Assembly (NCBI GenBank): GCA_022777455.1 | Contig: JALFGI010000251.1 | Coordinates: forward strand, 1 to 19,442 | Source of the DNA: Clostridiales bacterium | GTDB taxonomy: Bacteria > Bacillota_A > Clostridia > Oscillospirales > Oscillospiraceae | Length of the DNA: 19,442 bases | Direction: 5' to 3' | In this document: one piece after another, positions 7,592 to 14,172 of the stretch | Layout of the letters: each line of letters opens with the position of its first letter | Numbering within the stretch: the stretch's first letter is position 1 | Position numbers and translations under genes: made by a program | Notes under the pieces: generated by a model | The model's database searches: none | What the model was told of the DNA's origin: nothing | What the model saw: the letters and a program-made list of their open reading frames with translations, nothing else

Positions 7592-9379
7592 TTACTCCAT
7601 GTAGGCGCCCTTCATGGGGCTGACGGCGTGCTGGGAATAAAGCTTGAGCAGTCCCTTTTTGTACTTGGGCTCCTTGGGCTGCCACTCGGCCCGGCGGCGG
7701 GCCAGAATTTCTTCCATTTCCCCGGGCGTCTTGGCTTCGCCCTGGACGCCCACGATGGCCAGGGTCCGGTTGGGGATGTCGATCTGAATCAGGTCCCCTT
7801 CTTCCACCAGGGCGATGGGGCCGCCCACGGCAGCTTCGGGGCTGACATGGCCGATGACCGGGCCACGGCTGGCGCCGGAGAACCGTCCGTCGGTGATCAG
7901 GGCCGCGCTGGAGGCCAGCTTCGGGTCGGCGCAGATGGCTTCGCCGGTGTAGAACATCTCCGGCATGCCGCTGCCCCGGGGGCCTTCGTAGCGGATGAAG
8001 ATGGCGTCGCCGGGCTGAACCTCTCCGTGGAGCACGGCAGCGATACATTCCTCCTCGCTGTCATAGGGCTTGGCCCGCAGGGTGGCCCGGAACATGTTTT
8101 TGGGACAGGCGGTATGCTTGATGACGCTGCCCTCGGGGGCCAGATTGCCCTTCAGAATGGCAATGCTGCCGTCGGTGCCCTTGGCATCGGCAAAGGTGTG
8201 GATGATGTCGGTGCGGGAAACCGGAATGCTCAGGTTCGCGGTTTTCTGCTTTAGGATTTCGTCGCAGTGGTCATAGAAGCCGCTTTTCTTCAGCTCCTCC
8301 AGGTTCTCCCCCAGGGTTTTGCCGGTGACGGTCATCACGTCCAGATGGAGCATGGACTTGATCTCCTCCATCACCCGGGGCACGCCGCCGGCGTAGTAGA
8401 AATACTGGGCGGGCCAATCCCCGGAGGGGCGGATGTTCAGCAGGTAATGGGCGCCCCGGTGCATCCGGTCGAAGGTGTCGGCGTCGATCTCAATGCCGAA
8501 CTCATGGGCAATGGCAGGCAGGTGCATGGTGGCGTTGGTGGAGCCGGAGATGGCCGCGTGGACCATGATGGCGTTCTCAAAGCTCTTCTTCGTCACAATG
8601 TCTCCTGCGGTGATGCCCTGCTCCACCAGAGCCATCAGCTGAACGCCGGCATCGTAGGCTGCCTGCTTCAGCTCCGGGGCGGTGGCGGGCATCAGGGCGG
8701 TGCCGGGGAGCATCAGGCCCAGGGCTTCCGCCATGATCTGCATGGTGGAGGCGGTGCCCATGAAGGAGCAGGCGCCGCAGCTGGGGCAGGCGTGATGCTT
8801 GTAGTAATCCAGCTGGTCGTTGGGGATGACGCCGGTTTTCTCCCAGGCGTCAAATTTGCCGATCTGCTCCAGGGTCAGCAATTCGTTGATCTTACAGGCG
8901 GGGTCCCGCACCACATATTTTTCCGGCAGGGTGTGCGCTTCCATCACGCCGCCGGACACCACGATGGCGCTCATGTCCTTCAGCCGGCCGATGCTCATGA
9001 GCATGGCGGGCATGGATTTGTCACAGCTGGCGATGAACACGCCGCCGTCGTACACGCTGGCGTTGGCCTGGGCCTCCACCAGGTTGACGATGGCATCCCG
9101 GTGGGCCAAGGAGTAGTTGATTCCGTCGTGGCCCTGGGCGATTCCGTCGCACATGTCCGTGGCGTAATACCGGGCGGCCTTGCCCCCGTGTTCGTTGACC
9201 GCCTGAACCGCCTGCTCCACGAAACGGTTCAGATGGGCGCTGCCGGGATGGCTGTCGCCGTAGGTGCTTTCCACCAAAATCTGGGGCTTGCCCAGATCGG
9301 GAACGGTCCAGCCCATGCCGATTTTCAGCGGATCGTTTTCCGGAGCCAGGGTCCGGACCTGCTGAGAACGTAGCTGCAT
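7592..9379 (-). CDS. IlvD/Edd family dehydratase (dihydroxy-acid or sugar-acid dehydratase)
   Basis: The product has 595 residues. IlvD/Edd enzymes use an iron-sulfur cluster to dehydrate dihydroxy acids or sugar acids to 2-keto acids. Cluster-region motifs are MCDGIAQGHDG (C77), ASCDKSMPAM (C119) and CPSCGACSFMG (C198, C201, C204). The C-terminal swivelling domain has TDGRFSGASRG, with the active-site Ser, and GHVSPEA. The central part (about residues 145-400) departs from textbook biosynthetic IlvD: CDKSMPAM replaces CDKxxPGM and extra sequence makes it about 35 residues longer. No other isoleucine/valine genes are near, and a FadR-type regulator lies directly upstream. I therefore favour a catabolic sugar-acid dehydratase (gluconate-, galactonate- or xylonate-like), while true dihydroxy-acid dehydratase remains possible. 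AGGAGGT lies 6-7 bases before the ATG. Confidence 0.85.
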   Translation of the reverse strand: MQLRSQQVRTLAPENDPLKIGMGWTVPDLGKPQILVESTYGDSHPGSAHLNRFVEQAVQAVNEHGGKAARYYATDMCDGIAQGHDGINYSLAHRDAIVNLVEAQANASVYDGGVFIASCDKSMPAMLMSIGRLKDMSAIVVSGGVMEAHTLPEKYVVRDPACKINELLTLEQIGKFDAWEKTGVIPNDQLDYYKHHACPSCGACSFMGTASTMQIMAEALGLMLPGTALMPATAPELKQAAYDAGVQLMALVEQGITAGDIVTKKSFENAIMVHAAISGSTNATMHLPAIAHEFGIEIDADTFDRMHRGAHYLLNIRPSGDWPAQYFYYAGGVPRVMEEIKSMLHLDVMTVTGKTLGENLEELKKSGFYDHCDEILKQKTANLSIPVSRTDIIHTFADAKGTDGSIAILKGNLAPEGSVIKHTACPKNMFRATLRAKPYDSEEECIAAVLHGEVQPGDAIFIRYEGPRGSGMPEMFYTGEAICADPKLASSAALITDGRFSGASRGPVIGHVSPEAAVGGPIALVEEGDLIQIDIPNRTLAIVGVQGEAKTPGEMEEILARRRAEWQPKEPKYKKGLLKLYSQHAVSPMKGAYME

Positions 9380-9401
9380 AACATTACCTCCTGCTTCATT
9401 T

Positions 9402-9424
9402 TGTCAGCGCTTTTCTGCCTGACA
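9402..9424. promoter_or_regulatory. Candidate operator in the dehydratase leader
   Basis: The inverted repeat TGTCAG (9402-9407) and CTGACA (9419-9424) has an 11-base spacer. It falls just downstream of the predicted transcription start (near 9430), between the promoter and the ribosome site, a standard place for a repressor roadblock. The neighbouring GntR/FadR protein is the obvious candidate ligand, but the site does not fit the classic TnGTnnnACnA FadR pattern. Confidence 0.35.
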
Positions 9425-9436
9425 TCTTATGACTTT

Positions 9437-9464
9437 ATTATAATATATCTGATTTCGTTTGCAA
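9437..9464 (-). promoter_or_regulatory. Sigma-A-type promoter of the IlvD/Edd dehydratase
   Basis: On the minus strand TTGCAA (9464-9459) and a perfect TATAAT (9442-9437) are separated by 16 bases, about 58 bases upstream of the ATG. The same TTGCAA -35 box occurs at the phnC promoter. The rest of the gap up to 9627 holds no gene that I can see, only an AAAAATGC direct repeat at 9549 and 9570. Confidence 0.75.
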
Positions 9465-9627
9465 GTTGTTCCGGCTGCTTTCTACTTTATGGCAAAAAGA
9501 ATGTGGTTATATTGGAGGTTTTACACAAAAGGCCAGGAGAAACAGGTAAAAAATGCCCATTTTGAATTGAAAAATGCAAATTTGGAACGAGCTTGAAAAA
9601 GAAAGACATCTGATGATTTTGGACATG

Positions 9628-9653
9628 AAAAGTCCCCGCCCGGAAGGGCGGGG
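9628..9653 (-). terminator. Probable rho-independent terminator after the GntR regulator
   Basis: An 8-bp all-GC stem (CCCCGCCC 9634-9641, GGGCGGGG 9646-9653) with a GGAA loop on the plus strand lies 7 bases after the regulator stop. On the minus strand it is followed by only four T, so termination may be partial and some transcripts could run on into the dehydratase. Confidence 0.65.
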
Positions 9654-9659
9654 GTCAGT

Positions 9660-10370
9660 CTATCCGTTGCCGCGGCTGCTCTCTTCACAGAGCTTTTTGA
9701 TGGCAGCCCGGTTGATGGTCAGGTGCATGGTCATGGCGCTGCGGGCGCCGATGGGGTCGTGGGCGGTGATGGCCTCGGCGATCATCCGGTGGGTGGTGAT
9801 GGTCTCCTGGGTGAGCTGCTTGTGGGTCACGTTGACGAACATCATCACGGCGGTGTCGATGATGGGGATCAGCTGCTCCACCACCATATTCTTGCTGCAC
9901 TGGGCAATGCAGGTGTGGAAGGCGATGTCGTCCTCGATGTAGTGCTCCCCGGCTTTGATTTTGTACTCCACCCGGTCACAGAGGTTGTTCATCCGAACAA
10001 TATCCTCCGCAGTGGCCTGATTGGCCGCCATCTCGGCAATACCGGGCTCCAGCAGCAGCCGCACATTCACCAGATCCAAAGCCAGAGCGTTTTTGTCCTG
10101 CACGGCCCGCAGGCCCAAGGGATCGGTGACGGGCACGATGGTCACCACATAGGTGCCGGAGCCCCGCCGGACCTCCACGATGCCCTTGCTGGACAAAAGC
10201 TTCACCGCTTCCCGGATGGTGCTGCGCCCCACGCCGAAAAGCTCCCCCAGCTCAAATTCATTGGGCAGCTTGTCCCCGGGGTTCAGGGGCTTGTCCAGAA
10301 TATAGTGGTAAATCCGGTCCTCCACCTGTTCGGCCAGCAGTTTGTTCTTCAAGTGGGAAAAATCGCTCAT
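9660..10370 (-). CDS. FadR-subfamily GntR transcriptional regulator
   Basis: The product has 236 residues from the ATG at 10370. A G-rich AAGGGGGG about 9 bases upstream favours this start over the in-frame ATG at 10400, which has no ribosome site. The N-terminal winged helix contains LPNEFELGELFGVGRSTIR (35-53) and ends with RRGSGTYV (68-75). The C-terminal FCD domain begins near residue 97 with VRLLLEPGIAEMAA. D148, H152, H194 and H216 fit the Asp-His-His-His metal site that helps FCD domains bind carboxylate effectors. Such regulators usually sense sugar acids, hydroxy acids or fatty acids and repress a nearby catabolic gene. The next gene in the same direction encodes a dehydratase of hydroxy acids, so that gene is the likely target. 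Family is sure; effector and target are inferred. Confidence 0.92.
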   Translation of the reverse strand: MSDFSHLKNKLLAEQVEDRIYHYILDKPLNPGDKLPNEFELGELFGVGRSTIREAVKLLSSKGIVEVRRGSGTYVVTIVPVTDPLGLRAVQDKNALALDLVNVRLLLEPGIAEMAANQATAEDIVRMNNLCDRVEYKIKAGEHYIEDDIAFHTCIAQCSKNMVVEQLIPIIDTAVMMFVNVTHKQLTQETITTHRMIAEAITAHDPIGARSAMTMHLTINRAAIKKLCEESSRGNG

Positions 10371-10430
10371 TGGGCCGCGCCCCCCTTTCCTTTTCTCCAT
10401 TTACGCTGTCGGTTTTTGACGCACATTGAC

Positions 10431-10647
10431 AAATTGTTGTATGGCGGGCTGATACGGCAGCTCCCCCTTGGCTCTCCCCTTGGGAGAGCTGTCAGCCGAA
10501 CAGGCTGACTGAGAGGGTGCCGCAGTAAGGAAATGGTAACCAAAATTCATGTGTTGCCCTCTCAGTCTGCCCCTTACGGGGCAGCCAGCTCCCCCATAGG
10601 GGGAGCCAAGGGGTGCGGCAATTCCGGTACGCCAAATTACAATTTGG
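10431..10647. repeat. Intergenic repeat island D: composite palindrome with shared edge motif
   Basis: This non-coding island lies between the regulator start and the dut stop. The right edge is the perfect palindrome CCAAATT-AC-AATTTGG (10632-10647); a decayed copy (AAATTGTTGTATGGCGGG) sits at the left, from 10431. Inside, GACTGAGAGGG (10507-10517) pairs with CCCTCTCAGTC (10557-10567), CCCCTTGGCTC near 10465-10475 pairs with GAGCCAAGGGG (10603-10613), and compact hairpins such as CTCCCCC-ATA-GGGGGAG (10589-10605) and TGCCCC-TTAC-GGGGCA (10568-10583) are nested. The interior differs from islands A and C although the edge motif is the same. Read from dut it would form strong hairpins and could end that transcript. 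Confidence 0.75.
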
Positions 10648-10668
10648 ATAATACACTACCCTGCTGTT

Positions 10669-11106
10669 TTATCGTCCGGTGGAGCCAAAGCCTCCGACGC
10701 CGCGTTGGGTATCGGAAAGGGTCTCTACCTCGATATATTCCGGAATCAGCACCGGCGTGACCACCAGCTGGGCAATTCGCTCTCCGGTGGAAATTGTCTG
10801 GGCCTGGGCACCGTGGTTGTGCAGCGCCACAATAAATTCCCCCCGGTAGTCGCTGTCCACCACACCCACCTTGTTTGCCGGGGCCAGCCCCCGCTTGCAG
10901 GCCAGGCCGCTGCGGGCATAAATCAGCCCCGCATAGCCCCGGGGCAGCTCCATGGCGAGCCCCGTGGGGACGAACACCGTTTCCCCGGGGGCGATGGTCA
11001 CATCCTGTTCCAGGCAGGCGTACAGATCGGCTCCCGCTGCCTCGGGGGAACCAAAGGTGGGGAGAATGGCCCCTTCCCGAAGCTTTTTCACCGCTACTTT
11101 TTCCAT
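10669..11106 (-). CDS. dut: dUTP diphosphatase (dUTPase)
   Basis: This is a 145-residue trimeric-type dUTPase with all five motifs in order: AAGADLYA (23-30), ARSGLA (64-69), GVVDSDYRGEF (81-91, catalytic D84 and uracil-stacking Y87), GERIAQLV (108-115) and RGVGGFGSTGR (135-145). It converts dUTP to dUMP and pyrophosphate, keeping uracil out of DNA and feeding dTMP synthesis. The start at 11106 overlaps the nrdG stop by one base (TAATG), with AGGGGAA about 8 bases upstream inside nrdG, so translation is probably coupled. An open extension upstream lies inside nrdG and is not homologous. Length is typical. Confidence 0.96.
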   Translation of the reverse strand: MEKVAVKKLREGAILPTFGSPEAAGADLYACLEQDVTIAPGETVFVPTGLAMELPRGYAGLIYARSGLACKRGLAPANKVGVVDSDYRGEFIVALHNHGAQAQTISTGERIAQLVVTPVLIPEYIEVETLSDTQRGVGGFGSTGR

Positions 11107-11654
11107 TATTTCATTCCCCTTCCCTCGCCCTGCCAGTCCTGCCACAGTACAATCCGATTCGCGGCCAGAGAGGCTGGGACATCGATGATTCTCTGATTTT
11201 CGGATCCCCGGAAGCGCAGGGAAAGATTCTTCTTTGCTTCCACAAAGGGACCGTCCACCAGCACATCCAGATAGCTCAAATACTCTTTGGTTATTTCCCA
11301 GTTCCCCAGACGGCCGGACAGAATATCCCGGTCGAACAGGTAACCGGAGAAGGCCCAGATGCTCTTTTCGGGGTATTTTTCTTTGATCTGCCGCAGCAGC
11401 TCCACAATCGCTCCCTGATTTTCCGGCTCGAAGGGCTCGCCGCCCAGCAAGGTCAACCCCTTGATATAGCCGGGCTTCAGCATCTCCAGGATTTGGTCGA
11501 TGGTCTGCTGGGTGAAGGGCTGGCCGTAGTCAAAATCCCAGGCCACCTGATTGAAGCAACCGGGGCAGTGATGGGTACAGCCGGACACAAACAGGCTGAT
11601 GCGCACTCCGGGTCCATTGGCAATATCACAATTTTTAATTTCCGCGTAATTCAT
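11106..11654 (-). CDS. nrdG: Anaerobic ribonucleoside-triphosphate reductase activating protein (radical SAM)
   Basis: The product has 182 residues from the ATG at 11654, which is preceded by GGAGG at 6-7 bases. The radical-SAM cluster motif CTHHCPGC (C26, C30, C33; CX3CX2C) follows the typical NGPGVRISLFVSG lead-in (13-25), and LLGGEP binds S-adenosylmethionine. The protein generates the glycyl radical in the class III reductase NrdD, so it implies anaerobic growth. NrdD itself is not in this window, although nrdG usually follows nrdD directly. The gene starts 12 bases after the terminator hairpin of the upstream gene, leaving no room for an ordinary promoter between them. It overlaps dut by one base, making a two-gene dNTP unit. 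An upstream in-frame extension crosses that hairpin and is rejected. Confidence 0.93.
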   Translation of the reverse strand: MNYAEIKNCDIANGPGVRISLFVSGCTHHCPGCFNQVAWDFDYGQPFTQQTIDQILEMLKPGYIKGLTLLGGEPFEPENQGAIVELLRQIKEKYPEKSIWAFSGYLFDRDILSGRLGNWEITKEYLSYLDVLVDGPFVEAKKNLSLRFRGSENQRIIDVPASLAANRIVLWQDWQGEGRGMK

Positions 11655-11665
11655 GCTCTGCCTCC

Positions 11666-11696
11666 AAAAAACCGCCGCGGATGCTGCGGCGGTTTT
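11666..11696 (-). terminator. Rho-independent terminator after the AI-2E-family gene, abutting the nrdG ribosome site
   Basis: On the minus strand CCGCCGC (11692-11686) pairs with GCGGCGG (11678-11672) around a seven-base loop. Four flanking A-T pairs extend the stem, and it runs into six T (11671-11666). The T-run is directly followed by the GGAGG ribosome site of nrdG. It lies 9 bases after the upstream stop codon. It may be leaky or regulated, because nrdG has no visible promoter of its own. Confidence 0.85.
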
Positions 11697-11704
11697 CATT
11701 GATA

Positions 11705-13147
11705 TCATTTCCTGCTCCGCATTTTGGCGGTCAGGCGCTGAAGCTGACCGTGCAGCCACTGGGCAGCTTTCTTCAGATAGCCCCAAATCACCAAGGCCCA
11801 CTTTTTCAGGAAGGCCCAGGCTTTGGTGCACCAGGCAACCGTGGCGGCATAGGCCTTTTTGGCTTCTTCCAGCATGTGCAGGCCCCGCTCTTTCATGGCT
11901 TCCAGGCTCCAGTCGAAGGGCTCGGGCTCTTCATTGGGCTTGGGCATATTATCGTTGGGATAATCCGCCGCGTACTGCTCCCAGAGCTCCTGTTTTCCGT
12001 GCTTGCGCAGACCGAATTTCACCAGCTTGCGAATCAGATCGTAGATCACCGCAAACAGGGGGACACCGATGACCATGCCCAGCAGGCCCCAGGTGCCGCC
12101 GAAGAAGATGATGGCGAACATCACCCAGAAACCGGAAATGCCGATGCGGTTGCCGAGAATCTTGGGGCCGATGACGTTGCCGTCCAGCTGCTGCAGAATC
12201 ACCACGAAGATCACAAACCACACAGCCTTCAGGGGGCTTTCAATCAAAATCAGCAAGGTGGCCGGAACCGCGCCAATCAGCGGACCGAAGAAGGGAATGA
12301 TGTTGGTCACGCCGATGAACACAGAAATCAGCAGCGTATTGGGAATGCGCAGAATCCAGCAGCCCAGATAACACAAAACGCCAATGATCAGCGAATCCAC
12401 GATTTTGCCATCGATAAAGCCGCCAAACATCTTGTCCACCAGTGCCACTTCCTGCAGCACCGCATTGGCCCACTTGTCGCTGAGGGCACTGCGGACGATC
12501 AGCGCGCCCTGACGGGCGAAGCGCTTTCGGCTGGCCAGAACATACACTGCCACGATGATGCCGATGATCAAATTGTACAAGCTGCGAATCACCGCAAAAA
12601 CGCTGGAGCTGACGCTGCTGACCAGCGTGCTGATCTGGGGCACCAGGGTGTTGCGGATCCAGGCCTCGGTCTCATTGTACAGCTTATCATAGCTGGTGTT
12701 GAAAAAGTCGAAGAAAGCATCCATGTATTCGCTCTCTCCGAAGGTGCTCTCTGTCCAGACGATCAGGCGCTCGATTCCGGAGGGAATGGTCTTGCCCAGG
12801 GTAACCAGGCTTTCATACACCCGGGGGAACACCATGGCCCCCAGGGCATAGATGATCAGGCCCGTGGTGAGCAGACTGAGAATGATCGCCGCAGTGGGCG
12901 TAATCCGTTTCAGCGTGGGGGGCAGATATCTGTTCAGGAACGATTCGTAGGCATTACACATGGGGCGAAGCAGATAGGCCACCACGCCGCCGTAGATAAA
13001 CGGGGTAAGGATCTGGGCGGCAGACTCCAGAAGCTTGCCGATGCCCTGCAGGCGAAACAGGGCAAAAAACAGAACGATACTCAGGCTGATGGCACCGAAG
13101 CCGGCAAGCATCAGGTAAATGTAGCGTTTCTTTTTCGGATCGTTCAT
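11705..13147 (-). CDS. AI-2E transporter family (PerM/YtvI-like) membrane protein with C-terminal extension
   Basis: The product has 480 residues. Two membrane helices lie near the N-terminus (about 13-32 and 44-60), another near 85-105, then a soluble region, and a cluster of helices from about 195 to 360. The family signature NIIPFFGPLIGAVPA sits in the C-terminal half. Members are described variously as AI-2 exporters, Na+/H+ antiporters or permeases, so the transported species is unknown. After the conserved core (ending near residue 370) comes an unusual tail of about 110 residues, rich in Trp, Lys and Ala (for example WCTKAWAFLKKWALVIWGYL), likely amphipathic or membrane-hugging. Usual family length is about 340-400. 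AGGAGG lies 5 bases before the ATG. A terminator follows it. Confidence 0.85.
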   Translation of the reverse strand: MNDPKKKRYIYLMLAGFGAISLSIVLFFALFRLQGIGKLLESAAQILTPFIYGGVVAYLLRPMCNAYESFLNRYLPPTLKRITPTAAIILSLLTTGLIIYALGAMVFPRVYESLVTLGKTIPSGIERLIVWTESTFGESEYMDAFFDFFNTSYDKLYNETEAWIRNTLVPQISTLVSSVSSSVFAVIRSLYNLIIGIIVAVYVLASRKRFARQGALIVRSALSDKWANAVLQEVALVDKMFGGFIDGKIVDSLIIGVLCYLGCWILRIPNTLLISVFIGVTNIIPFFGPLIGAVPATLLILIESPLKAVWFVIFVVILQQLDGNVIGPKILGNRIGISGFWVMFAIIFFGGTWGLLGMVIGVPLFAVIYDLIRKLVKFGLRKHGKQELWEQYAADYPNDNMPKPNEEPEPFDWSLEAMKERGLHMLEEAKKAYAATVAWCTKAWAFLKKWALVIWGYLKKAAQWLHGQLQRLTAKMRSRK

Positions 13148-13184
13148 GGTATCCTCCTTTCCATAGACATATTCTCACAGCTAG

Positions 13185-13193
13185 AGTATAGCA
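13185..13193 (-). promoter_or_regulatory. Candidate extended -10 promoter of the AI-2E-family gene
   Basis: On the minus strand TGC-TATACT (13193-13185) forms an extended -10 element about 40 bases before the ATG at 13147. No good -35 box lies 16-18 bases upstream. It is divergent from the plus-strand promoter at 13266-13293; about 70 bases separate the two. Confidence 0.4.
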
Positions 13194-13265
13194 GTTTCCA
13201 CCTGGCATTATATGAACAAACTGTGAACATTTTCCCTCATCGGTGTAAACTCCCCGGGGATTGCG

Positions 13266-13293
13266 TTGCCATTTTTTCATTCTGTGTTATAAT
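13266..13293 (+). promoter_or_regulatory. Sigma-A-type promoter of the zinc peptidase gene
   Basis: TTGCCA (13266-13271) and a perfect TATAAT (13288-13293) are 16 bases apart. The transcript would start near 13300. Its leader contains a hairpin GGGGAT (13313-13318) / ATCCCC (13329-13334) just before the AAAGGAG ribosome site at 13337-13343. Confidence 0.75.
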
Positions 13294-13349
13294 AAGTCCG
13301 AAAGAAAGCTGCGGGGATTTTTCCTGCTATCCCCAGAAAGGAGCAATTT

Positions 13350-14072
13350 ATGCCATATTATTACTACGGGTTTGACTGGACCTATGTGTATCTGGTCCTG
13401 CCCTGCCTGCTGCTGTCCCTCTGGGCCAGTGCCCATGTGAACAGCACCTTCAAAAAATACTCCGCCCAGCATTCCCGGCGGGGAATCACCGGTGCGGATG
13501 CCGCCGCCAGAGTGCTCGCAGCCAACGGTGTGCGGGGGGTGCGGATCGAGCACATCAGCGGCGACCTCAACGACCATTATGATCCCAGAACCAATGTGAT
13601 CCGGCTGTCGGACAATGTGTATGGCAGTACCTCCACCGCCGCCATTGGCGTTGCCTGCCACGAAGCCGGACACGCGGTACAGTACGCCCAGGGCTACGCC
13701 CCCATCAAGCTCCGGGCCGCCGTCATCCCTCTGACCAATTTCGGCTCCAAGCTGGCCATGCCCCTGATCCTCATCGGTCTGCTGTTTTCCTCCCTGGGCC
13801 GGCTTTCCAATTTCTTCATCTACCTGGGCATCGCCTGCTTCGGACTTTCCCTGGTATTCCAGCTGGTCACGCTGCCGGTGGAATTCAACGCCAGCCGCCG
13901 GGCTCTGGACGCCATCGCCCAAGCCGGCATCCTCTCCGAGGATGAACAGGTCGGCGCCCGGAAAACCCTCACCGCAGCGGCCCTGACCTATGTGGCTGCC
14001 ACCGCCGCGGCACTGGCCCAGCTGCTGCGGCTGCTGGTTCTCTTTGGCAACCGCAACCGCCGCAACAATTGA
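13350..14072 (+). CDS. YugP-type neutral zinc metallopeptidase, membrane-bound
   Basis: The product has 240 residues. A hydrophobic N-terminal anchor (about 11-27) is followed by a soluble region and the zinc motif HEAGH (H104, E105, H108) in the longer pattern ACHEAGHAVQYAQGYAP, which is diagnostic of the Zn_peptidase_2 (YugP) family. Two further membrane segments follow (about 134-147 and 152-173), then the family's LPVEFNASRRAL region (175-186), and a hydrophobic C-terminal stretch (about 210-233). The family is membrane-embedded and widespread in Firmicutes; its substrate is not well established. AAAGGAG lies 6 bases before the ATG. The gene has its own promoter and terminator, so it is probably monocistronic. 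Confidence 0.93.
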   Translation: MPYYYYGFDWTYVYLVLPCLLLSLWASAHVNSTFKKYSAQHSRRGITGADAAARVLAANGVRGVRIEHISGDLNDHYDPRTNVIRLSDNVYGSTSTAAIGVACHEAGHAVQYAQGYAPIKLRAAVIPLTNFGSKLAMPLILIGLLFSSLGRLSNFFIYLGIACFGLSLVFQLVTLPVEFNASRRALDAIAQAGILSEDEQVGARKTLTAAALTYVAATAAALAQLLRLLVLFGNRNRRNN

Positions 14073-14095
14073 GCCTCCCCCTTTCTGGCTCCACT

Positions 14096-14130
14096 GCCCC
14101 CTTTTCGCTTGACAAAGGGGGCGGTTTTTT
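14096..14130 (+). terminator. Rho-independent terminator after the zinc peptidase
   Basis: GCCCCCTTT (14096-14104) pairs with AAAGGGGGC (14114-14122) around a nine-base loop and is followed, after GG, by TTTTTT (14125-14130). It lies 23 bases after the stop codon. Its loop, 3' arm and T-run also form part of the next gene's promoter. Confidence 0.9.
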
Positions 14131-14137
14131 ATATAAT
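14109..14137 (+). promoter_or_regulatory. Perfect-consensus sigma-A promoter of the PLP enzyme gene, embedded in the preceding terminator
   Basis: TTGACA (14109-14114), exactly 17 bases, then TATAAT (14132-14137): both boxes and the spacing are perfect. The -35 box lies in the terminator loop and the first base of its 3' arm, while the spacer is the 3' arm plus the T-run. The start point should fall near 14144, giving a leader of about 30-35 bases. Confidence 0.85.
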
Positions 14138-14172
14138 TTTCCCGGTTTCAAAAGAAAATAGGAAAAGAGAAT

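Noticed and set aside
9380..9633. A T-box or leader-peptide attenuator upstream of the dehydratase
   Set aside because: There is no T-box consensus, no branched-chain-codon leader peptide and no terminator between the promoter and the ATG.
21..13375. Many long plus-strand open frames opposite the minus-strand genes, including long ones opposite the phn operon, the glucanase and the AI-2E gene
   Set aside because: They mirror the real genes in an antisense frame, are rich in His, Gly and Gln as expected for antisense of GC-rich codons, and lack known motifs and ribosome sites.
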